Positions 34,917 through 44,264 of a stretch of 64,000 bases of DNA are shown here, in pieces. Source of the DNA: Emticicia fluvialis (GTDB lineage: Bacteria > Bacteroidota > Bacteroidia > Cytophagales > Spirosomataceae); contig NZ_JANUSD010000004.1 of the NCBI RefSeq assembly GCF_024793945.1, forward strand, positions 1-64,000, given 5' to 3'. The notes below the pieces were generated by a model. That model saw nothing but the letters and a program-made list of their open reading frames with translations. It made no database searches and was not told where the DNA came from. The translations under genes were made by a program, and so were the position numbers. The stretch's first letter is position 1; the number at the start of each line of letters is the position of its first letter.

Positions 34917-36275
34917 ATGAAAATTACACCGCTCGAAATACGCCAGCATGAATTTGAAAAAACTTTCAGAGGCTACAATATCGAAGAAGTTGATAATTTT
35001 TTAGCAAATCTCTCGCAGGAATGGGAACGCATATTGAATGAAAGTAAAATGCTTAGAATGCAGCTTGAAATGGCTGAAAAAGAAGCTAGTAAACTTCGGG
35101 AGATTGAAATGACCCTCTTTAAAACGCTTAAAACTGCAGAAGATACCAGTACCATGATTACCGAGCAGGCTAATCAACAGGCTGATAAGAATATACAAGA
35201 TGCCAGACAGAAAAGCCAGGAGATATTACGTGATGCGCAACTTGAGGCTGACAAAGTTATTCAGGAAGCACAAGACCGTGCCAGATACATAAAAGAAGAA
35301 GTGCTGGGAGAAGTAAAAGAACTTGAAAAAGATTTCAAGATGATGTATCAGTACAAGACAGACCTGCTGGTTCAGATGCGCAGTTTGTCTATGTCGACCT
35401 TAGAGCATGTGCAGAGATTGGAGGAGAAATTTAAGAATGAAAATGTTGATGAGAAAATTCAGGAAGCCTTCAATACTTTTGTAGATGAAAAGAGCGCAAT
35501 ACCTACCTTCAATATTCAGGAAGAACTCTCTTACTTTGAATCTAAAACCGCACAAGTAACTGAAGAAAAGCTTGTATATAATATCAGCAAAGTTGAAGAT
35601 ACAAGCGATCATATCCCTGAGGAGGTTACCGCCGCACAGCCTGCCAGCGCAGCGCCAATTTCAGAAACGCCGGCGCCTGAGGCAGCTACACTGGCTGAAG
35701 ACGAGGAAGGCAGGTCTGATGAACTGGGCATAATTGAGGGTATAGGCCCAAAAATTGCCATGCTGCTTTATGACTCGGGTATATTTACGTTCAGAGGCCT
35801 GGCTACAACCCCGGTAGAGCGTATCAAAGAAATACTAGATAATGCCGGGCCTGCCTATGCCATGCATGACCCAACCACCTGGGTAGAACAGGCACTTCTG
35901 GCCGCTGAGGGACGATTTGATGAGCTGGAAGAAATGAAGAGCCTGCTTGTTGGTGGCAAAGCAGAAGAAGATGTAGAAGAAAAAGGCATTGATAACAGTG
36001 TGTCTATGCCGGAGGCAGCATTGCCAGAAATAACTCAGGAAAAAACAAGTATCCCAGAGCCTGTGGCTCCAAAGGCGGCACCGGTTGCAAGTAACCTGGA
36101 TTCAGTAACCGAAGAAATGCTTGAAAAAGTGAATAAGGTGAAAGAGGCTGTCAGGAAAGCGATGGTAGAAAAAGAAGAAAAAAATATAAAAGATAACACG
36201 CCGTTACCAAAAGTAAACGAGATTTTGGCAAAGAACTCTGATATTGGCGGAGGGTCGTTTTTTGATAATATCTGA
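34917..36275 (+). CDS. DivIVA-domain protein with a C-terminal helix-hairpin-helix segment
   Basis: 452 residues. Residues 1-60 match the DivIVA membrane-curvature domain (ITPLEIRQHEFEKTFRGYN, EEVDNFLANLSQEW). A long coiled coil spans about 60-190. A low-complexity Pro/Ala/Glu linker leads to residues about 265-345, an HhH-like fold with LGIIEGIGPKIAMLLYDSGI of the kind found in DUF4332-type proteins. A second acidic linker leads to a charged helix near the C-terminus. DivIVA proteins gather at curved membrane and recruit division or cell-wall partners. The HhH part may bind nucleic acid or protein. Linking envelope to nucleoid is speculation. Confidence 0.83.
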   Translation: MKITPLEIRQHEFEKTFRGYNIEEVDNFLANLSQEWERILNESKMLRMQLEMAEKEASKLREIEMTLFKTLKTAEDTSTMITEQANQQADKNIQDARQKSQEILRDAQLEADKVIQEAQDRARYIKEEVLGEVKELEKDFKMMYQYKTDLLVQMRSLSMSTLEHVQRLEEKFKNENVDEKIQEAFNTFVDEKSAIPTFNIQEELSYFESKTAQVTEEKLVYNISKVEDTSDHIPEEVTAAQPASAAPISETPAPEAATLAEDEEGRSDELGIIEGIGPKIAMLLYDSGIFTFRGLATTPVERIKEILDNAGPAYAMHDPTTWVEQALLAAEGRFDELEEMKSLLVGGKAEEDVEEKGIDNSVSMPEAALPEITQEKTSIPEPVAPKAAPVASNLDSVTEEMLEKVNKVKEAVRKAMVEKEEKNIKDNTPLPKVNEILAKNSDIGGGSFFDNI

Positions 36276-36341
36276 TATCCGGCAAAAGGCTGCTAAATGC
36301 TAAAATAATACTCCACAAATATTTTAAGACGATTGACACCC

Positions 36342-36722
36342 ATGGGAATAATCTCACTTGAAGGTTTAGAATTTTTTGCTTATCATGGTTATTACGATGA
36401 AGAGCAAAAAATTGGAAATAAGTACTCGATTGATATTGCTATCACAGCAGATTTGAATCGGGCAGCGCAGGAAGATAAGTTGAGACTTACCGTCAATTAT
36501 GAAGTGGTATACACCCTGATAGCCAACGTTATGAAAGAGAAACATCGGCTATTAGAGCATATAGCGTATAAAATTATTGAGGCTGTAAAGCAACAATTTG
36601 CTGAAATACAGCAAATTACAGTGAGCGTTTCTAAGTTCAACCCACCAATCGGTGGTGTTTGCGAGCGCTCAAAAGTAACAATTACTTCGCCGTTCAGCCT
36701 TCCTCTGGCAGAGGAAGGCTGA
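36342..36722 (+). CDS. folB: Dihydroneopterin aldolase
   Basis: 126 residues from the ATG at 36342, three codons after the frame's earlier start. FolB marks are the start ISLEGLEFFAYHGYYDEE, with the conserved Tyr/His and Glu, the HRLLEHIAYKIIEAV segment and the catalytic Lys in VSVSKFNPPIGG. It makes 6-hydroxymethyl-dihydropterin for folate synthesis. No other folate genes are near. Its last codons and stop are part of a perfect palindrome (36695-36721). Confidence 0.9.
   Translation: MGIISLEGLEFFAYHGYYDEEQKIGNKYSIDIAITADLNRAAQEDKLRLTVNYEVVYTLIANVMKEKHRLLEHIAYKIIEAVKQQFAEIQQITVSVSKFNPPIGGVCERSKVTITSPFSLPLAEEG
36695..36721. repeat. Perfect palindrome across the folB stop codon
   Basis: A 27-bp symmetrical sequence made of CAGCCTTCCTCTG, one central base and CAGAGGAAGGCTG. 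It encodes the final residues of folB and its TGA. The RNA hairpin could end transcription or protect the 3' end, but no T run follows. Confidence 0.75.
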
Positions 36723-36723
36723 G

Positions 36724-36749
36724 CAGACAGCCATTTAATTGGCTGTCTG
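36724..36749. repeat. Second hairpin, within the end of the M1 peptidase gene
   Basis: CAGACAGCC (36724-36732) pairs with GGCTGTCTG (36741-36749) around ATTTAATT. It contains the stop and last codons of the convergent peptidase gene and lies two bases from the folB palindrome. Confidence 0.7.
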
Positions 36750-38726
36750 GCTACTATATTTTGCAGGTTTCCACAGGTTGTTTTTGGTGTTTACTTCTGG
36801 TAATTTTCCGTCAGGGTCAATGGTTACCGACTCAATGGCAGACGTAGACGGATGTTTGAAACTCCAGGTACTGCCTCTTTGCCAGATTTCAACCGGCAAC
36901 TCCACTCGTTTGGTTGTTCCGTTCGATTCTTTAATTTCAACCGTAACCGGCATTGGCATCTTCTCAAGGTTTTCAATGGTAATTACAGCTCCTTTGGTTA
37001 CGTCCTGCTGTATATAGCTAACTTCTTTTACCCCCTGGTCAATCTTCCAGTCGTTTACATACCAGCCTTTCCAGAACCAACCCAGGTCTTCGCCGGCTGC
37101 GTCTTCCATCGTTCTGAAAAAATCCAGCGGAGTAGGGTGTTTAAATGCCCAGCGATGAACGTATTCTTTAAAGGCGTAGTCAAACCGTTTTTCTCCAAGC
37201 ACCAGTTCTCTTAGCATAGTTAAGCCAACGCCTGGTTTAAGATAGGCAGCCACCCCCAGATTATTATTCTGTATAACGTCTGGTATGTTCATTATCGGGT
37301 CTCTGTCATAAAAATAGGGGGCATACTGGCGTATATTCTCCGGCTGATAATATTCGCCGTTATTAAAGCTCTTTGTTGAAAGCGTATTGATAAATGTATT
37401 GAAGCCTTCGTCCATCCAGCCATATTTTCTTTCGTTTGAACCCACAATCATAGGGAACCAGTTATGCCCGAACTCATGGTCTGTTACACCCCAAAGGCTT
37501 TCGTTTTTGTCGCTGTAACTACAAAATACAATTCCCGGATACTCCATACCCGCCACAATACCCGCCACGTTGGTAGCCGACGGATAGGTGTATTCAAATA
37601 TGTATTTAGAATAAAACTCAATGCAGGCTTTAACATATTCAGTTGAGCGGTTCCAGCTGTCATTAGTTGCGCTTTCAACCGGATACACCGATTGCGCCAC
37701 TGAAGTTTTACCACTAGGCAGGTTAATACGGGCTGCATCCCAAACAAATGCCTTAGAAGAGGCCCAGGCAACATCACGCGCCTGTTTGCATCTGAACTTC
37801 CAGGTCAGAGTACCACTCTGGCGGGGTCTGCTTTGGGCATCTGTTACTTCTTCTTTGCCTCTTATTATAACGGTCTTGTCGCTGTTTTTGGCTTCGTTAA
37901 ATCTTTTAATCTGCTCGGGTGTCATTACTTCGCCCGGGTTCAATAACTCACCCGAACCAGCTACAATGTGGTCCCAAGGTACGGTTATGTTATATTCAAA
38001 ATCTCCGTATTCAAGGTAAAACTCACCTGCGCCCAGGTAAGGCAGGGTGTTCCAGCCTTCAATGTCATCATAAACTGCCATACGGGGGTACCATTGGGCC
38101 ATTTCATAAATTATGCCGTTTACGGTTTCCTGTTTGCCCATGCGGTCTGAGCCGTATCGCGGAATCTGGAACGAATAGCTGATTTTTATTTTTAACTCTT
38201 CTCCGGTAGCCAATGGCTCAGTTAACCGTATCTGCATCCGTGTGTCGTTAATCAGGTGTTCGGCATATACCGGGCGATAGGTTGCCTTTTTACCGGATAC
38301 ATTTTTTTTCTCAGCACTTACCAATTGAATTTGGTACCCCCCTTCAAAGCCGGTAGAACCAAAACGCCCACCTGAAATTGTGGTTGTTTTAGTGCCTCTT
38401 GAATTATCATTAAACTGGTTCTGGTCAAACTGCAGCCAAACAAAAGCCAGTTTTTCCGGGCTGTTATTTTTATAAGTAATTTCGGTTTCTCCGGTCAGTT
38501 TATTTGCTGCTTCATCAAGTGTGGCGGCAATTTTGTAATCTGCTCTGTTTTGCCAGTACAAAGGGCCTGGCGAGCCTGACCCACTTCTGTACGCTGTACC
38601 CGGCATAAAATTAAACAATGGGTTAAAAGCCTCGCGGTGGTCATATTTTGAAGCCGACGGTACCTGAGCCAACACTGTATTGACTGTGAGTAATAATGCT
38701 GCATAAAGCAGTTTTTGAAATTTCAT
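36735..38726 (-). CDS. Secreted M1-family metallopeptidase
   Basis: 663 residues with a signal peptide (about 1-20). An N-terminal beta domain precedes the gluzincin catalytic domain. Zinc motif His417-Glu-x-x-His421 lies in DHEFGHNW, with the third ligand Glu440 in MDEGFN, at the normal HExxH-x18-E spacing. The GxMEN-like exopeptidase motif appears as VAGMEYPGI. M1 enzymes are mainly aminopeptidases; the substrate is not known. It faces folB tail-to-tail, with paired hairpins between. Confidence 0.93.
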   Translation of the reverse strand: MKFQKLLYAALLLTVNTVLAQVPSASKYDHREAFNPLFNFMPGTAYRSGSGSPGPLYWQNRADYKIAATLDEAANKLTGETEITYKNNSPEKLAFVWLQFDQNQFNDNSRGTKTTTISGGRFGSTGFEGGYQIQLVSAEKKNVSGKKATYRPVYAEHLINDTRMQIRLTEPLATGEELKIKISYSFQIPRYGSDRMGKQETVNGIIYEMAQWYPRMAVYDDIEGWNTLPYLGAGEFYLEYGDFEYNITVPWDHIVAGSGELLNPGEVMTPEQIKRFNEAKNSDKTVIIRGKEEVTDAQSRPRQSGTLTWKFRCKQARDVAWASSKAFVWDAARINLPSGKTSVAQSVYPVESATNDSWNRSTEYVKACIEFYSKYIFEYTYPSATNVAGIVAGMEYPGIVFCSYSDKNESLWGVTDHEFGHNWFPMIVGSNERKYGWMDEGFNTFINTLSTKSFNNGEYYQPENIRQYAPYFYDRDPIMNIPDVIQNNNLGVAAYLKPGVGLTMLRELVLGEKRFDYAFKEYVHRWAFKHPTPLDFFRTMEDAAGEDLGWFWKGWYVNDWKIDQGVKEVSYIQQDVTKGAVITIENLEKMPMPVTVEIKESNGTTKRVELPVEIWQRGSTWSFKHPSTSAIESVTIDPDGKLPEVNTKNNLWKPAKYSSQTAN

Positions 38727-38931
38727 GGTATTGCAATTATTTGAATTTTTAGAACTTTTGCCCCTTTGCTTGTACTGATTCTATTGGTTTATATAAATTA
38801 AAACAACCTAAGCTGCGATGGGTAAATATACATACATATTAATTTATAAAACAGAAATGTTTAACACATAAACGGTCTTTTTAACAGTTTTTGTGTAATA
38901 TTGGCAAACAAAATCAACCTATACTATTAAC

Positions 38932-40107
38932 ATGACTCAATTTAAAACCCAAATCAGAATATGGTTGGCCGGGGCATTACTGGTTTATGCCGGCTTGGCC
39001 TGCCAATCAAAAAATAACCAAAAAAAGATGGAAACAACAAAATCGGAGGCTTCAATTACAAAACAAGAATGGGGGCAACTGCCAGACGGACGTAAAGTAG
39101 AATTGTATACATTAAGAAATGCCAGAGGCATGGAAATTAAAATAAGCGATTACGGCGGATTGATAACACATTGGACTGCCCCTGATAAAAACGGAAATTA
39201 TGAAGACGTAGTATTGGGTTATGATTCGCTATCGGGTTATCTGAAGGCCAGTCCTTTCTTCGGCGCTTTAGTGGGTAGGTACGGCAACCGTATAGCCGGA
39301 GCCAAGTTTACTTTAGATGGCCAGACTTATAATCTTTTGCAGAATAATGGCCCCAACCACCTGCACGGCGGGAAAGTTGGTTTTGATAAAGTTATCTGGA
39401 AAACTGAAGAACTAAAAGACGGCAGAAACGGCTTGAAACTGAATTATGTTAGCAAAGACGGAGAAGAGGGGTATCCCGGGAATCTTGACGCAGAGGTAAC
39501 TTATGTTTTAACAGATGATAACGCGCTGGAGATTACCTACACCGCTACTACCGATAAACCTACCGTAATTAATCTTACTCAACATTCTTATTTTAATCTG
39601 ACCGGTGGAAAAACTGACCACCTGGGGCATGAGGTTACAATTAACGCCGACCGATTTGTACCTGTTGATAAAACGCTGATACCCACCGGTGAACTTAAAC
39701 CCGTTAAAGGTACTGTTTTTGATTTTACCAAACCCATAGCAATAGGCAAGGGAATAGATGATACCACAGACGAGCAAATAAAGCTGGGTGGCGGTTATGA
39801 CCACTGCTGGGTGCTTAACCAACCAGCAAAAGACTCGCTTGTATTGGCGGCAACTGCGTATGAGCCAGGTTCAGGCCGCTTCATGGAGGTTTTTACAACA
39901 GAGCCCGGTGTACAATTCTATACAGGAAATTTTCTTGATGGCAGCATAACCGGTAAAAATGGTATCGTTTACAAAAAACGCCAAGGATTTTGCTTTGAAA
40001 CAGAACACTTCCCTGATTCGCCGAACCAGAAGTCTTTCCCAACGGTTGTTCTGAGACCCGGTGAAACCTATAAAACCACTACTATCTATAAATTTTCGGG
40101 CAAATAA
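38932..40107 (+). CDS. galM: Aldose 1-epimerase, lipoprotein form
   Basis: 391 residues. A lipoprotein-like signal ends near Cys23 (YAGLACQSK). The galactose mutarotase fold follows, with the general-acid His in NHLHGG and TQHSYFNLTGG, Asp in GGYDHCW and catalytic Glu in FCFETEHFPDSPN. It equilibrates alpha and beta anomers of hexoses, here probably in the periplasm. Exported GalM paralogs are frequent in Bacteroidota carbohydrate utilisation. No glycan-uptake genes are nearby. Confidence 0.92.
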   Translation: MTQFKTQIRIWLAGALLVYAGLACQSKNNQKKMETTKSEASITKQEWGQLPDGRKVELYTLRNARGMEIKISDYGGLITHWTAPDKNGNYEDVVLGYDSLSGYLKASPFFGALVGRYGNRIAGAKFTLDGQTYNLLQNNGPNHLHGGKVGFDKVIWKTEELKDGRNGLKLNYVSKDGEEGYPGNLDAEVTYVLTDDNALEITYTATTDKPTVINLTQHSYFNLTGGKTDHLGHEVTINADRFVPVDKTLIPTGELKPVKGTVFDFTKPIAIGKGIDDTTDEQIKLGGGYDHCWVLNQPAKDSLVLAATAYEPGSGRFMEVFTTEPGVQFYTGNFLDGSITGKNGIVYKKRQGFCFETEHFPDSPNQKSFPTVVLRPGETYKTTTIYKFSGK

Positions 40108-40399
40108 AGTTTTAAAGCCGGATATACAGGCCATTACCGGTAATATATAAACGAGAAAACAATATTTAATTCATAATGCGATTAATGTCATTTGTTTTTC
40201 AATTATAAATTACCATTTTTGCGCTCGTAGTCTTTCCGGCTATTTTTACTTATTGCACCCTTATCAGATTAACCTCACAGAACCTGAATTGATGGTACAG
40301 TTTTTTTACGGGAAAACTGTAAATATCACTTTATTCAAATAATTTACTTTTTTGTCCTTAACGGACAAAGAATTTTCAGACACTTAAAAATTAAAAAAA
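40108..40399 (+). other. Leader region upstream of the duplicated secreted protein
   Basis: 292 bases without a gene. A seven-pair hairpin TTTGTCC/GGACAAA with loop TTAAC (40351-40369) lies 30 bases before the start codon in the probable 5' leader. An imperfect promoter-like CATTTTTG lies near 40209. No T run follows the hairpin, so it is not a terminator; it may stabilise the mRNA. Confidence 0.4.
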
Positions 40400-41854
40400 A
40401 TGAAAGCTTCTTCATTTAGAATTCTCGCGCTTGCGGTAATGATGTTACCAGCAGTTGGGTTTTCTCAACAAAACCCGGCACCTAATCAGCAGTCTTCTCC
40501 ATGTAATTCTTTGCCTTATAAAGTTTTTCAGGGCAACGCCGACAGAACCCCTGTAGTGCTAAATAGATTAGGGACTAGTCCTCAATTTGGGGAAATACCT
40601 AAACACACTGCAAAATCAGCTTTCGACCATCTGAAGAGAGTGTACAAAAAGAACCAGAAAGGCATTAAAAAAGAAATGGACGATTTGCTGGCTGCTTTGG
40701 GTTACACCGGTATTAACGACCCTGCGTTTACGGTAGGTAGTTTAACGCCTGAAATCCTACCTAAAGGTTCAACCGGTTGGATGGGCGCCTATGCCAAAGG
40801 CCACAAATACAGCTGGTCTATTTTAGGCAATAACTTTGAAACCTTTAAGCTGAAAGCAAAAACCGGCGATTGCTTCATTTATATTATGAAAAAATGCGGT
40901 AACGCTTTTTATATACCTGTTTACATACCAGCAGGGCCGGTTGTAGAACCCACCAGGGTTGTTGACCAGCAGGTAAGTATCAGCGCGAAAGGTGAAATTG
41001 CCAGCGGAGACGTAATGAATGCCAGCAAAACAATGGAAATTGTAGCAGTTAATGGTAATAAAGGTGTTTCTCTTGGCACTTATCCGGTTAAATACCGTGC
41101 TACTTATGATTACAGCGTAAAAGGTGAAATGGCTTATTCTAAAACCATTCCGGTATGTGTTACTGGTAATGAAACAGTTGCCCCTGTAAATCTGATGTTG
41201 CCTTTGGCACTAGATTATAAAATTACCAAATCTGATGTTACCGTTGGTGAAGGTGATAAAATCTACCTGAATGTTGATGAGAAACAATTCAAAAATCTGA
41301 GCAAAGCATATAAAACCATGGATGTTACTCCTGCAACATCAACTACGCCTCAGTCTATTGAAAAGAAAGTTTTATCAGCAACCACAGCAAATGATGCTAC
41401 TATCGGAACCACAGGCGCGTCTCAATGTGCTGACCAACGCGTTAATTTTATAGGCAAATCTGAAATTCAGGATGGAAGTATCAAAACCGCAAATCCAAAT
41501 GTAACAATTATTGGTGTTTATAAGAAAACAGGTAAGCTTGCAGTTGGCGAAACTCCAGAAAAATACCTTTGCCTGGGTTCATTCCCGGTTCCGGTAAAGT
41601 CTGGTTATGAGGTAGTAACAACGGGCTCAAGCAGTGTTTCTAAAGCGTTCAGAGTGGCTAATGCCAGCGCAACTACATTGCCTGATGTGGATGTTAATAT
41701 CCCGGTATCATTAACCTATAGCTTTACCAAACAGGATGTAACTGTTGGAGACTACAACAAAATTTATGTAACCTTGGATGAAGGGCAATACAAGAAACTA
41801 TTGAAAAAATATAGCCGTTGTTGCAACGATGGCTCTTGTATAATCAAAAAATAA
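40400..41854 (+). CDS. Secreted protein with an internal duplication, unknown function
   Basis: 484 residues with a signal peptide (about 1-22). An N-terminal domain of about 150 residues contains Cys pairs and a GSTGWMGAYAKGHKYSW segment. Two homologous beta-rich modules follow, at about 188-306 and 344-475. Their best-matching parts are LDYKITKSDVTVGEGDKIYL against LTYSFTKQDVTVGDYNKIYV, each followed by a DExQ(F/Y)K segment. The protein ends with two vicinal Cys and a third. I recognise no family. A strong terminator follows, so it is transcribed alone. Confidence 0.7.
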   Translation: MKASSFRILALAVMMLPAVGFSQQNPAPNQQSSPCNSLPYKVFQGNADRTPVVLNRLGTSPQFGEIPKHTAKSAFDHLKRVYKKNQKGIKKEMDDLLAALGYTGINDPAFTVGSLTPEILPKGSTGWMGAYAKGHKYSWSILGNNFETFKLKAKTGDCFIYIMKKCGNAFYIPVYIPAGPVVEPTRVVDQQVSISAKGEIASGDVMNASKTMEIVAVNGNKGVSLGTYPVKYRATYDYSVKGEMAYSKTIPVCVTGNETVAPVNLMLPLALDYKITKSDVTVGEGDKIYLNVDEKQFKNLSKAYKTMDVTPATSTTPQSIEKKVLSATTANDATIGTTGASQCADQRVNFIGKSEIQDGSIKTANPNVTIIGVYKKTGKLAVGETPEKYLCLGSFPVPVKSGYEVVTTGSSSVSKAFRVANASATTLPDVDVNIPVSLTYSFTKQDVTVGDYNKIYVTLDEGQYKKLLKKYSRCCNDGSCIIKK

Positions 41855-41902
41855 TTTTGTTGAATTAAGATTCCTAAATTATTGATTATCTAAAAAAAGA
41901 AG

Positions 41903-41939
41903 ATCTTCCAACGACATTTAAGTTTTTGGAAGATTTTTT
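41903..41939 (+). terminator. Terminator after the duplicated secreted protein gene
   Basis: A nine-pair stem, ATCTTCCAA with TTGGAAGAT, with a fourteen-base loop and a T run. Confidence 0.85.
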
Positions 41940-41984
41940 ATTTTTGAAAGATACTCTATTTGATGTGCCTTAAAAATAAAAAAG

Positions 41985-42527
41985 TCAGACTCTACGTATT
42001 GCCCAATCTACTGAGGCATTTTCTTTATAAATAACTTTACATTTCTGGGTAATAACTATAGAGTCTGGCGGTACATCAAAATTGACAAATGCATTTGGGG
42101 CTATTAAAGAGTTATCGCCGATGGTGATATTTCCTACTACTACCGAATTAGGCTGCATGGCAACATTATTACCGATTTTAGGAACTCCAAAGTTATCTCC
42201 TCCATCAATTCCAATGGTACATCCCTGCGTAATATTAAAGTTTTCTCCAATAATCGCCTCTGGGTTGATAACAATATTATTAAAGTGCAAAATTCTTAAA
42301 CCTCTGCCTATTTTTGTCTGATACGGAATCTGTATGCCATATTTATGAGAATAATGAAAGAGCATTACTCTGTAAAACGGGAACAATAGATTTTTCTTCT
42401 GGCACTTTCTGAAGAAGAAAATATATCTGAAAGCAGGAGTAAACAATACATACCTGATGAGACTTTTAAATGACCTGTTGCCTGTATATCTATAAAGGTC
42501 ATCATAAATAATAGAGTTTTTGTTCAT
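41985..42527 (-). CDS. Hexapeptide acyltransferase related to serine O-acetyltransferase
   Basis: 180 residues. The N-terminal helical part (about 1-60) has YDDLYRYTG. Left-handed beta-helix hexapeptide repeats follow, with a His in LRILHFNNIVINPEAIIGENFNI and GGDNFGVPKIGNNVAMQPN. The layout resembles CysE, but the N-terminal CysE domain is shortened, as in the acetyltransferases of capsule and exopolysaccharide loci. No polysaccharide genes adjoin it, so the substrate is open. A 97-base gap separates it from the DinB gene upstream. Confidence 0.8.
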   Translation of the reverse strand: MNKNSIIYDDLYRYTGNRSFKSLIRYVLFTPAFRYIFFFRKCQKKNLLFPFYRVMLFHYSHKYGIQIPYQTKIGRGLRILHFNNIVINPEAIIGENFNITQGCTIGIDGGDNFGVPKIGNNVAMQPNSVVVGNITIGDNSLIAPNAFVNFDVPPDSIVITQKCKVIYKENASVDWAIRRV

Positions 42528-42623
42528 AAAAAGTACAGCTTGTTTTGCTTTTTTTGATAAAATACAGGGTAATAAAATTCCAAATTTATAAAATTAATTG
42601 CTGATTTTTCAGAAGTTAAAATT

Positions 42624-43187
42624 TCACCAGCCAATGTAACCTATCGGAGTAATACCGTTTAGCCTTAGATAACAAATGGCTTGTCCGCGATGGTGTATTA
42701 TATGATTTTCTAAAGCATAAAATAGCCGCCAGACAGGTATTTTATCGCCGGCGTAAGGCTCTAACTGGTTTAGCTTTTCGGGTTTAGTTTCAAAAATTGT
42801 TTTTTCAACCCATGCGTAAAAGCCTTTTATCTCGTTTTCCAGCTCAATTTTAGAAAGTTTGGCCCAATATCCGTTTTGCTTTTCTTTTTCGTCATAAGGG
42901 TTGGGTATATTCAGTCTTCCGCACAACTGGGCAGTGGTAAACGTAATACAGTGCACAAACTGTGTTCTGAAACTAAAAGACTCAGGCGTATACTTATATT
43001 CCAGCTTGTCATCCGGCATTTGATTAAAAATTTTGAGTGTATACTCCAAAGAGCTTTTCCAGGCAATGGCAAACTCTTCCTTAAAGCCGGTAAGGTCTTT
43101 TTTTTGACTCTCCCCTTTAGCCAGGGCAGGCAGGCCTATTATTGAGCCAAATAAAGATTTCAGCGCGCTTTTTCTTGTTATTTTCAT
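42624..43187 (-). CDS. Exported DinB-family protein
   Basis: 187 residues. The N-terminus, KITRKSALKSLFGSII, is a short export signal with a positively charged start and hydrophobic stretch. The DinB four-helix fold is shown by histidines in FVHCITFTTAQL and NHIIHHRGQAICYLRL. The GITPIGYIGW tail is typical of Bacteroidota DinB proteins. Reaction unknown. It lies five bases after the small GNAT gene on the same strand, so the two form an operon. Confidence 0.87.
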   Translation of the reverse strand: MKITRKSALKSLFGSIIGLPALAKGESQKKDLTGFKEEFAIAWKSSLEYTLKIFNQMPDDKLEYKYTPESFSFRTQFVHCITFTTAQLCGRLNIPNPYDEKEKQNGYWAKLSKIELENEIKGFYAWVEKTIFETKPEKLNQLEPYAGDKIPVWRLFYALENHIIHHRGQAICYLRLNGITPIGYIGW

Positions 43188-43192
43188 TGTTT

Positions 43193-43492
43193 TCAGACAT
43201 TAAAGCCGGGAGCCAGCAGATGTTTGTAAGTTTTGTAGTTTTTACGCATATAAGCTGCCATAAATGGGCATAAAGGCATTATTTTAAGGTTGTTTTCTTC
43301 GGCATATTTAAGGGCATTTTTGGCCAGCATGCTGCCAATACCTTTACCTTCCATAGCTTTAGGTACTTCTGTATGCGTAATTACCAGGTCTGTATTGGTT
43401 TGAATATATTCCTGAAAAGCCATGTCTTCTTCCAGTTTTATTACAAATAATTTATCTTCTGGAATATGCTTTACTTCTGGTATATCAGCCAT
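43193..43492 (-). CDS. Small GNAT acetyltransferase (YjdJ type)
   Basis: 99 residues from the ATG at 43492; the frame extends to 43570 with an unlikely sequence. The minimal GNAT fold has FVIKLEEDMAFQEY and the acetyl-CoA loop VPKAMEGKGIGSMLAKNAL. The ending MPLCPFMAAYMRKN carries the conserved CP pair of the YjdJ-like family. These short acetyltransferases have poorly known substrates. It forms an operon with the exported DinB gene. Confidence 0.87.
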   Translation of the reverse strand: MADIPEVKHIPEDKLFVIKLEEDMAFQEYIQTNTDLVITHTEVPKAMEGKGIGSMLAKNALKYAEENNLKIMPLCPFMAAYMRKNYKTYKHLLAPGFNV

Positions 43493-43803
43493 TTTATATA
43501 ATTGTTTATTGAAAAAAAATGTATCAGTAAAAATACAATTTTTCTTTTGATGAAAATGTAAAGAATACAAATTAAAGGTTTTTGATACTATGCTGCTACA
43601 ATATAGTTTCTGATTGTTGGCTGTTCATCCATTTTGTATGCCCCATTTTTTTAAATTTATTGGTGCTTTTTTTCTACATATAGCGGGTTTCTTTCAGTGC
43701 TTTTTTACATGGCGGCAATATTAACAGTGGTGGCATAATTATTTTATTATTTAAGTCGGAAATACACTGCGTATTCGACAACATTATAGCTTAAGAAGAA
43801 TAT

Positions 43804-44187
43804 ATGAAAGACATAAATTATACATCCATGAAAACTAACTTTCCTATGAATCCATCATTAACTTTACGCTTCCTGGTAGGGGGTAAGTCTAAGTTTGTAC
43901 GCCCGGAAGAGGTTATTTTTTTAGAGAGTAAAATCAATTATACCATTTTGTATTTAACCAATGGCAGAACCTACCTGAGTGCCAGAAATTTACAGGTTTA
44001 TGAGAATAAACTTATGGTATTACCTTATTTTTTCAGGATACATCGCGGTATAATCATCAATATGATGCATGTAGAGAAAATTAAACTTGATAAACTTTCA
44101 GGGTCTGTTTTGCTGCAGTCAGGCGAAGAGTTATGCATTTCAAGAAGAAGAATAAAAGATTTTGAAGCAAGATATAATGCTATTTAA
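43804..44187 (+). CDS. Stand-alone LytTR DNA-binding protein
   Basis: 127 residues with no receiver domain. Nearly the whole protein is a LytTR domain: KSKFVRPEEVIFLESKINYT, FRIHRGIIINMMHVEKI and CISRRRIKDFEARY. Met8 or Met15 could also be starts. It may act constitutively or with an unlinked partner. No sensor gene is adjacent. A strong terminator follows. Confidence 0.88.
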   Translation: MKDINYTSMKTNFPMNPSLTLRFLVGGKSKFVRPEEVIFLESKINYTILYLTNGRTYLSARNLQVYENKLMVLPYFFRIHRGIIINMMHVEKIKLDKLSGSVLLQSGEELCISRRRIKDFEARYNAI

Positions 44188-44214
44188 ATAAAAAGGCATT
44201 TAAAATGCCTGATA

Positions 44215-44264
44215 AAGCCTCTTTCCATACCATTTATTTTCGGTATTGAAAGAGGCTTTTCTTA
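44215..44264 (+). terminator. Terminator after the LytTR gene
   Basis: AAGCCTCTTTC (44215-44225) pairs with GAAAGAGGCTT (44248-44258), extended inside by further pairs, followed by TTTTC. A smaller hairpin AGGCAT/ATGCCT (44194-44210) precedes it. Confidence 0.82.
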
